From positions 310,001 to 374,000 of the forward strand of contig JAJDDJ010000018.1 of assembly GCA_029260395.1 (NCBI GenBank): a stretch of 64,000 bases of DNA, read 5' to 3'. The position numbers and the translations under genes were made by a program. The notes beneath the pieces were generated by a model. That model saw only the letters and a program-made list of their open reading frames with translations. It did no database searches and was not told the DNA's origin. This DNA is from Phycisphaerales bacterium. GTDB lineage: Bacteria; Planctomycetota; Phycisphaerae; Phycisphaerales; UBA1924. Each line of letters opens with the position of its first letter. The first letter of the stretch is position 1. This document shows positions 59,015 through 64,000 of this stretch, one piece after another.

Positions 59015-59878
59015 GTGGTCGGAGTGTTCGAGCGCGCCGCGGAAGCGTGCCGGGACGCCGCGTGCAGGCGGGGCTCGATCGATCTTGTGATCGAGCCGGC
59101 CAAGCTGATCGCCACGGGCGACCTGCACGACAACCCGGTGCACCTGGCGCTGGTCGCCCAAGCAGCGGGCGTGCTCCCGCGTGAGGACGGAACGCTCGCG
59201 GAGCCCGCGCACCTAACGCTGCACGAGTTGATCCACTCCGACCGGCTCATCGCGGGCTGCGACATGAGCTACCGGGCGCTGGCCAAGGCTGCGGCGTTCA
59301 AGGTTTCGGCTCCCGAGAGGGTGCATGTGCTGCTGGCGAACCACGAGCTGGCACAGATCGTCGGCGCGGGCGTGGTGAAGAACGGCGTGCGGTGTGTGGA
59401 TGCGTTCAACGACGGGCTGGACTACGTCTTCCGTGACGATGCCGAGCGGGTGAACGAGGCCATCAATGCGTTCATCCGGTCGCTTCCGATCGCGGTACGG
59501 TTCGAGGGTGCCCGTGGCGACGTGCTCTGCAGCCACAGCTTGCCCAGCCCGGCGCAGATGGGCCGGTTCGACATGAGCATCCTCGAACGCGAGCTGACCG
59601 AGGAGGACTACCAGCCGCGCACCGGCAGTGCGCACATGATGGTCTGGGGCCGGGGCTACGACGACGAGCAGCTTGAAGACCTTGTGGAGCGCTGGGGCGT
59701 TCGGCTGTTCTTGGTCGGCCATGAGCACGCGGAGAACGGCGTGCAGGTCGTCCCACCGTGCGCGGTGATCCTCAACAGCGATCACGAGCGGGGCGTGTAC
59801 CTGCCGATCGATACGGGTGCGCCGATCACAGCGAGCGAGGCCCCGTTCCAGGCGGTGAGCCTTTCGCAGCGGGGATGA
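59015..59878 (+). CDS. Calcineurin-like metallophosphoesterase
   Basis: This 287-residue protein starts at GTG 59015, though the frame upstream back to the kinase stop (RRARIEPPETKFDLNDPDAV) reads like coding sequence, so the true start may be a rare codon earlier. Metal motifs are TGDLHDN near 34, ANHELAQ near 110, CSHSLPS near 169 and GHEHAENG near 233. The first is GDLHDN rather than GDxHG, an unusual subgroup. Next to a Ser/Thr kinase it could act as an opposing phosphatase, though calcineurin-like folds also cleave nucleotides. Substrate unknown. Confidence 0.8.
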   Translation: MVGVFERAAEACRDAACRRGSIDLVIEPAKLIATGDLHDNPVHLALVAQAAGVLPREDGTLAEPAHLTLHELIHSDRLIAGCDMSYRALAKAAAFKVSAPERVHVLLANHELAQIVGAGVVKNGVRCVDAFNDGLDYVFRDDAERVNEAINAFIRSLPIAVRFEGARGDVLCSHSLPSPAQMGRFDMSILERELTEEDYQPRTGSAHMMVWGRGYDDEQLEDLVERWGVRLFLVGHEHAENGVQVVPPCAVILNSDHERGVYLPIDTGAPITASEAPFQAVSLSQRG

Positions 59879-59888
59879 GTGCTGGCGG

Positions 59889-59894
59889 TAGACT
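59889..59894 (+). promoter_or_regulatory. -10 TAGACT of a predicted leaderless promoter
   Basis: GGTAGACT then GGCGCT precede GTG 59901, six bases after the hexamer. No ribosome site is present. Confidence 0.45.
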
Positions 59895-59900
59895 GGCGCT

Positions 59901-60776
59901 GTGAGACCGCCCGAATGCCCACGCTGCGGCTACGACCTCTCCGGCGAGATTGCCTCGTGGAAGGACGACTCGCCCGTGCGCGGCATCTGCAGCGAGTGCG
60001 GGCTTGGGTTCGAGTGGGGCGAGGTGCTGCACCCCACGCGGAGCGTGCCCAAGTGGGCGGTGGAGCACTCGCAGGGGTTCACGCTTGGGCGTGGGGCGTC
60101 GTGCTTTGTTCGCTCGCTCCAGCCTTGGAATTTCTGGAAGCGGATTCGTATCGAGCAGCCGATCCGCTTGCGCGCGCTGGCGTGGTTCGTCGGGCTGGAC
60201 CTGCTGGTGATGCACCTGTGCGTCGGGCTGGCGGTGAGCGTGGTGACGTTCATCGAACTCGGCCGGTGGGGACCGTCTTCGCTCCCGCAGTGGTTGTGGG
60301 AGGCCTCGCACTCTCTGCTCTGGCCTTACTCCTCTCTGCCGGGAGGTTGGTACTGGGGTGCGAGCGAGGTCGGCGTGCAGTGCCTGGCATTGTTGAGCGC
60401 CGCGGTCGCGATGCCGATAGCGTTCATGGTGCTTGGTGATACGCTCGCGAAGGCGAAGGTACGCAAGGTGCATCTGCTTCGGGCGTTTGCGTTGACGCTG
60501 CCCGCGCCGGTGGTTGGGAGCGTTGCGGGCGTGCTGGTCAACGCGCGCTTTAGTTTCTGGGGTGGCGGGCTTGAGTTTTTCAGGCCGTTACTCGGCCTCG
60601 GTGTTGAAGTCTGGATCACTTGGGCTGCGCTCTTGCTGTTTTTCTGGTCATGGTGGATGATCGTGAGCCGTTACCTGCGGCTTGAACAACCACGGTCTGT
60701 GATGCTTGCCATGACCACGATCGCCTTGCTCACCAGCTTCGCATCGGTGACCTGGGTCAGCTTGGCTGCGTGGTAG
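59901..60776 (+). CDS. Zinc-ribbon polytopic membrane protein (paralogue 1)
   Basis: This 291-residue protein begins with a zinc ribbon, CPRCGYDLSGEI then CSECGLGFEWGEVL (residues 6-43), followed by four or five membrane helices (about 92-115, 150-178, 194-215, 235-258 and 268-290). It shares architecture and sequence with the next gene: both have SVP-W near 49, LRALAWF/LGVLAWF near 94, LAKAKV near 186 and RYLRL/QYLRL near 255. A predicted leaderless promoter precedes GTG 59901. Common in Phycisphaerae; function unknown. Confidence 0.75.
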   Translation: MRPPECPRCGYDLSGEIASWKDDSPVRGICSECGLGFEWGEVLHPTRSVPKWAVEHSQGFTLGRGASCFVRSLQPWNFWKRIRIEQPIRLRALAWFVGLDLLVMHLCVGLAVSVVTFIELGRWGPSSLPQWLWEASHSLLWPYSSLPGGWYWGASEVGVQCLALLSAAVAMPIAFMVLGDTLAKAKVRKVHLLRAFALTLPAPVVGSVAGVLVNARFSFWGGGLEFFRPLLGLGVEVWITWAALLLFFWSWWMIVSRYLRLEQPRSVMLAMTTIALLTSFASVTWVSLAAW

Positions 60777-60824
60777 GCTTGCGAATCCGAACGGATCGAT
60801 GCAGCCAAGACCCGCGATTGTTCG

Positions 60825-60830
60825 TACAGC
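60825..60830 (+). promoter_or_regulatory. -10 TACAGC of a predicted leaderless promoter
   Basis: TACAGC then CTGTAC precede GTG 60837 with six-base spacing. The hexamer lacks the final T of the others and so is weaker. Confidence 0.35.
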
Positions 60831-60836
60831 CTGTAC

Positions 60837-61655
60837 GTGAACACACGCGAATGCCCACGATGCGGCTATGACCTGACCGGCGAGATCGAGTCCTGGAAAG
60901 ACTCATCGCCGATGCGGGGCGTGTGCAGCGAGTGCGGGCTTGGCTTCGAGTGGGGCGAGGTGCTCAACCCGGCGCGGAGCGTGCCAGGCTGGCTCATCGA
61001 GCACCCGCGCGGAGTGACGGTGGATCGGATCATGCAGACGTACCTTCGGGCGTTCTGGCCATGGCGGTGCTGGCGATCGATTCGGCTGGAGCATGAAGTT
61101 CGGCTGGGCGTGCTCGCGTGGTTCGCGGCGCTGACGCTGGCGGTCACGCACCTGGGCACGGGCCTGGTAGCAGCGGGCGTGTATTACGTCACGACGCTCG
61201 GCTTTGTGCGGAGCGGGTTCAGCATGTCGACCGCGATCGACTCGCTGCGCTACCTGCTGTGGCCTTACGACTCGGACGGGCTCGGGCTGGTGCTGACCAT
61301 GCTGACGATCGCGGTGATGATCCCCGCGGTGTTCGTCGCGTTCCGCGCCCCGCTCGCCAAAGCGAAGGTTCACAGCATCCACTTGGTGCGAGGCTTCGTC
61401 CTGACGCTTCCGATCGTGGCGACGGGGTCGATGGTGTCGCAGTGCCTGCTGCGGACGTCGATGGTGGGCTGGGTGCCGTGGCCCATGGCGTTTATCGCGG
61501 TGCTCGCGACTGGGATCATCCACACGGCGGCGTGGTGGGTGATCGTTCGGCAGTACCTGCGGCTCGCGAGGCCGCTGGCGGTGACCATCGCGGCGACGGG
61601 CGCGGCGTGGCTCGCGGGGATGGTGCTCTTCTTTGCGGCGGGTCTGGCGGGCTAG
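60837..61655 (+). CDS. Zinc-ribbon polytopic membrane protein (paralogue 2)
   Basis: This 272-residue tandem paralogue of the previous gene has ribbon CPRCGYDLTGEI then CSECGLGFEWGEVL, and membrane helices at about 90-115, 140-165, 182-204, 212-232 and 248-270. Shared blocks with paralogue 1 show an old duplication: the ribbon is nearly identical while the membrane part has diverged. GTG 60837 has the same leaderless-type promoter arrangement. Function unknown. Confidence 0.75.
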   Translation: MNTRECPRCGYDLTGEIESWKDSSPMRGVCSECGLGFEWGEVLNPARSVPGWLIEHPRGVTVDRIMQTYLRAFWPWRCWRSIRLEHEVRLGVLAWFAALTLAVTHLGTGLVAAGVYYVTTLGFVRSGFSMSTAIDSLRYLLWPYDSDGLGLVLTMLTIAVMIPAVFVAFRAPLAKAKVHSIHLVRGFVLTLPIVATGSMVSQCLLRTSMVGWVPWPMAFIAVLATGIIHTAAWWVIVRQYLRLARPLAVTIAATGAAWLAGMVLFFAAGLAG

Positions 61656-61698
61656 AGGTGCATAACGGGTAGCGGAGGGCCGCTGGGATAAGAGGCCC

Positions 61699-61704
61699 TA
61701 TCCT
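61699..61704 (+). promoter_or_regulatory. -10 TATCCT of a predicted leaderless promoter for glyA
   Basis: TATCCT then GCGGGC precede ATG 61711, six bases after the hexamer; no ribosome site is visible. No glycine-riboswitch-like structure fits in the 55-bp gap. Confidence 0.5.
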
Positions 61705-61710
61705 GCGGGC

Positions 61711-63021
61711 ATGGCCAACGACCCCATCACCGCGAGCGTGCACGACCTGATCAACTCCACCGACCCCGAGGCGGCCAAGCTGCTGACGCTTGAAGGCGAT
61801 CGACAGGAAACCACGCTGGAACTGATCGCCAGCGAGAACCACGCGAGCCCCACCGTGATGCACGCGATGGGCACGTGCTTTACGAACAAGTACGCCGAGG
61901 GCTACCCCGGCGCGCGGTACTACGGCGGGTGCGAGCACCACGACGAGGTCGAGCGGCTCGCCCAGGACCGGGCCAAGGAGCTGTTCGGATGTGCGCACGC
62001 CAACGTGCAGCCGCACTCGGGCGCGCAGGCTAACGCGGCGCTGTTTCTGGCGCTGCTCAAGCCGGGCGAGACGTTCGCCAGCCTTGAGCTGAGCGATGGC
62101 GGGCACCTGAGCCACGGGCTGAAGGTGAACATGAGCGGCAAGTGGTTCAGCCCGGTGCACTACCCGCTGATCCGCGATGAGGCCAGTTCGGGGTTTGAGA
62201 CCATCGACTACGACGAGGCCGAGCGGGTGTGCATGGAGCACAAGCCCAAGCTCATCATGTGCGGCTATTCGGCGTACCCGCGTGTGATCGACTTCGCACG
62301 GTTCAGGGCGATCGCCGACAAGTGCGGGGCGCTGCTGCACGCGGACATCGCGCACATCGCGGGTCTGGTGGCAACGGGCGTGCATCCTTCGCCCTTCCCC
62401 CACTGCGATGTGGTGACGACGACGACGCACAAGACGCTGCGCGGGCCCAGAGGCGGGCTGTTCCTGACCAACGACGACGAGATGGCAAAGAAGTTCAACC
62501 GCGCGCTGTTCCCGGGCATGCAGGGCGGGCCGCTCATGCACGTGATTTTCGCCAAAGCCATCGCCTTCGGCGAGGCGCTCAAGCCGGAGTTCAAGAGCTA
62601 CCAGCAGCAGGTCGTCGCCAACGCCCGGGCGCTGGCCGAGGCGATGATCGGCTGCGGGTACCGCATCACCAGCGGGGGCACGGACAACCACCTGATGCTG
62701 GTGGACCTGCAGACGCGCGATGCCGACCTGACCGGGGCCGACGCGGAGAAGTGGCTCGAACAGGCGGGCATCATCACCAACAAGAACGGCATCCCCAACG
62801 ACCCGCGCCCACCCAAGCTCACGAGTGGGCTGCGGCTGGGCACGCCGGCGCTCACGACGCGGGGCATGGGCGAAACCGAGATGGCTGAGGTCGCGGGGCT
62901 GATTGATCGCGTTATGGACGCTCGCGGCGACGACGCGAAGCTGGCGGCGGTGCGCGAAGACGTGCGGGCGCTGTGCGCACGCTTCCCATTGCCGAGTGTG
63001 GGCAGCACGGTCGGGGCATAG
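61711..63021 (+). CDS. glyA: Serine hydroxymethyltransferase
   Basis: GlyA converts serine and tetrahydrofolate to glycine and methylene-THF, using PLP. The 436-residue product has [20 protein letters not shown] near residue 34, [17 protein letters not shown] near 55, [14 protein letters not shown] near 98, [12 protein letters not shown] near 210 and the PLP lysine in [18 protein letters not shown] near 238. The C-terminal [14 protein letters not shown] is standard. It is slightly longer than E. coli GlyA (417). serA, the serine supplier, is 9 kb away. Confidence 0.96.
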   Translation: MANDPITASVHDLINSTDPEAAKLLTLEGDRQETTLELIASENHASPTVMHAMGTCFTNKYAEGYPGARYYGGCEHHDEVERLAQDRAKELFGCAHANVQPHSGAQANAALFLALLKPGETFASLELSDGGHLSHGLKVNMSGKWFSPVHYPLIRDEASSGFETIDYDEAERVCMEHKPKLIMCGYSAYPRVIDFARFRAIADKCGALLHADIAHIAGLVATGVHPSPFPHCDVVTTTTHKTLRGPRGGLFLTNDDEMAKKFNRALFPGMQGGPLMHVIFAKAIAFGEALKPEFKSYQQQVVANARALAEAMIGCGYRITSGGTDNHLMLVDLQTRDADLTGADAEKWLEQAGIITNKNGIPNDPRPPKLTSGLRLGTPALTTRGMGETEMAEVAGLIDRVMDARGDDAKLAAVREDVRALCARFPLPSVGSTVGA

Positions 63022-63066
63022 TGCTCGCCGGAACGCGGGCTCGTGATGAACCTGGAGATTGCAGCG

Positions 63067-63948
63067 ATGCGATGGAAAGATCGACGCCAGAGCCGCAACG
63101 TTGAAGACCGTCGCAGCCGGGGCGGTTCGAGGGGGCCGATGCGTCCGGGAATCCGAGTTGGCGGCGGCAAGGCCGCGCTGAGCGGTGGCGGGCTTGTCAC
63201 GCTGCTGGTCATCATGGGTGTGGTGTGGGCGCTGGGCGGCAACCCGCTCGCGCTGCTCGGCACGGCGACCGGCCCTAGCGGCAGCGCCCCGATCAGCGCG
63301 CAGGACAACACCCGGGCCGAGTTCATCGCGACCGTCCTCGCCGACACCGAGGAGGTTTGGGCCGACGTGTTCGCGGCATCGGGCAAGACCTATCGACCGG
63401 CCACGCTTGTGCTGTTCCGGGGCCAGACCTCCTCGGGGTGCGGGTTCGCCAGTGCTGCGGTGGGTCCGTTCTATTGCCCGGCTGATCAGAGAATCTATAT
63501 TGATCTTGGGTTCTTTGACCAACTCTCCGGGCAACTCGGGGCGCCGGGCGACTTCGCGCAGGCGTACGTCCTCGCCCACGAGGTGGGCCACCACGTGCAG
63601 CACCTGCTCGGCGCAACCGACCGCGTGCATACCGCCAGAGGTCGCGTGCCGGAACGCGAATACAACGACCTGTCGGTGCGTCTTGAGCTGCAGGCGGATT
63701 TCTACGCGGGCGTGTGGGCGCACCATGCCCAGCGTCGGTGGGACATCCTGGAACCCGGCGACGTGGAAGAAGCGATCGGTGCGGCCGGAGCGGTCGGCGA
63801 TGACCGCCTCCAGAAGCAGTCGCAGGGGCATGTGGTGCCCGACTCGTTCACGCACGGCACATCAGCGCAGCGGGTTCGCTGGTTCCGTCTCGGGCTTGAG
63901 ACGGGGGACGTCAGCAAGGGCGACACGTTCACCGTTCCCAATCCTTAA
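63067..63948 (+). CDS. YpfJ-type neutral zinc metallopeptidase
   Basis: This 293-residue membrane-anchored protein starts at ATG 63067: MRWKDRRQSRNVEDRRS is the family opening. One helix at about 43-65 follows, then a periplasmic domain with FIATVLADTEEVWADVF, SGCGFASAAVGPFYCPADQRIY (two Cys), the zinc motif AYVLAHEVGHHVQHLL near 177 (HExxH), and the RLELQADFYAGVWAHH block near 208 with the third ligand Glu. Length matches E. coli YpfJ (287). GGAG precedes the start by nine bases; the frame begins eight codons earlier at GTG 63043. Substrate unknown. Confidence 0.9.
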   Translation: MRWKDRRQSRNVEDRRSRGGSRGPMRPGIRVGGGKAALSGGGLVTLLVIMGVVWALGGNPLALLGTATGPSGSAPISAQDNTRAEFIATVLADTEEVWADVFAASGKTYRPATLVLFRGQTSSGCGFASAAVGPFYCPADQRIYIDLGFFDQLSGQLGAPGDFAQAYVLAHEVGHHVQHLLGATDRVHTARGRVPEREYNDLSVRLELQADFYAGVWAHHAQRRWDILEPGDVEEAIGAAGAVGDDRLQKQSQGHVVPDSFTHGTSAQRVRWFRLGLETGDVSKGDTFTVPNP

Positions 63949-63955
63949 GACCGCG

Positions 63956-64000
63956 TTACTTGTTCGCTACCGCGAAGATCTGCAGCCGGTGGCCCTCGGC
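63956..64000 (-). CDS. 3' end of a minus-strand gene (partial)
   Basis: Read on the minus strand, the last bases give AEGHRLQIFAVANK followed by TAA at 63958-63956, an open frame to the window edge. Placing a stop 7 bp after the convergent metalloprotease stop is typical of this tightly packed genome. Only 14 codons are visible, so no family can be assigned. Confidence 0.4.
   Translation of the reverse strand, partial: AEGHRLQIFAVANK

Noticed and set aside
61656-61710. Glycine riboswitch before glyA
   Set aside because: The gap is too short, and a -10 hexamer sits six bases before the ATG.

Overview
The window is a gene-dense, high-G+C bacterial chromosome segment carrying about 56 protein genes. 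Its content points to a planctomycete, most likely class Phycisphaerae. The evidence is: two secreted proteins ending in the tandem 'GC-type' dockerin tail typical of that group; a 57-residue chlamydial-Hc1-like histone; a C-terminally short SecA paralogue beside a PqqD-M50-HlyD protein; adjacent paired clpP genes; small zinc-ribbon membrane proteins; frequent GTG and TTG starts; and several starts that look leaderless. No tRNA, rRNA, CRISPR array, insertion sequence or prophage was recognised. The species assignment is inference.

Layout. 1-6.8 kb: the end of accC, then two secreted proteins (one FG-GAP/VCBS type) with nearly identical dockerin tails, flanking an unrecognised minus-strand gene. 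6.9-14.2 kb: a minus-strand cluster of three HlyD-type adaptor proteins (one fused to GAF-like domains, one to PqqD and an M50 membrane protease) plus a SecA-like ATPase. This is the strongest candidate for an undescribed export system. 14.6-20.1 kb: sugar aminotransferase, Nudix hydrolase, prepilin-like protein, two ClpP, phosphoesterase. 20.2-28.9 kb: yidC, mnmE, a GspE-N-domain protein, rimO, ftsW, murG. 29-34.9 kb: GGDEF cyclase, rsmA, APH-like kinase, histone, FabZ-like protein, phosphomannose isomerase. 35-41.3 kb (minus): a YqjD/YqjE-like membrane-stress trio, a GNAT enzyme, then secretin gspD and ATPase gspE. 41.4-49.9 kb: a vitamin-B12-type binding protein, rnr, an epimerase, an ABC ATPase, and divergent lipoproteins. 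50-57.9 kb: an alcohol-dehydrogenase-like protein, a pseudopilin-tail protein, serA, uppP, two SpoU-type RNA methyltransferases, a cysteine-less thioredoxin-fold protein, and an amidase/PGRP-fold protein. 58-64 kb: a kinase and phosphatase in one frame, two tandem zinc-ribbon membrane paralogues, glyA, a YpfJ-type metalloprotease, and the end of one more minus-strand gene.

Working together. Envelope construction (uppP, murG, ftsW, yidC, lipoproteins) and export (gspD/E, prepilin-like proteins, HlyD/M50/SecA cluster) dominate, alongside translation and tRNA modification (rimO, rsmA, mnmE, trmL-like, trmH-like). Short ATGA or GTGA overlaps show translational coupling in several runs. At eight genes a TA-type -10 hexamer lies exactly six bases before the start codon, which suggests leaderless mRNAs are common here.
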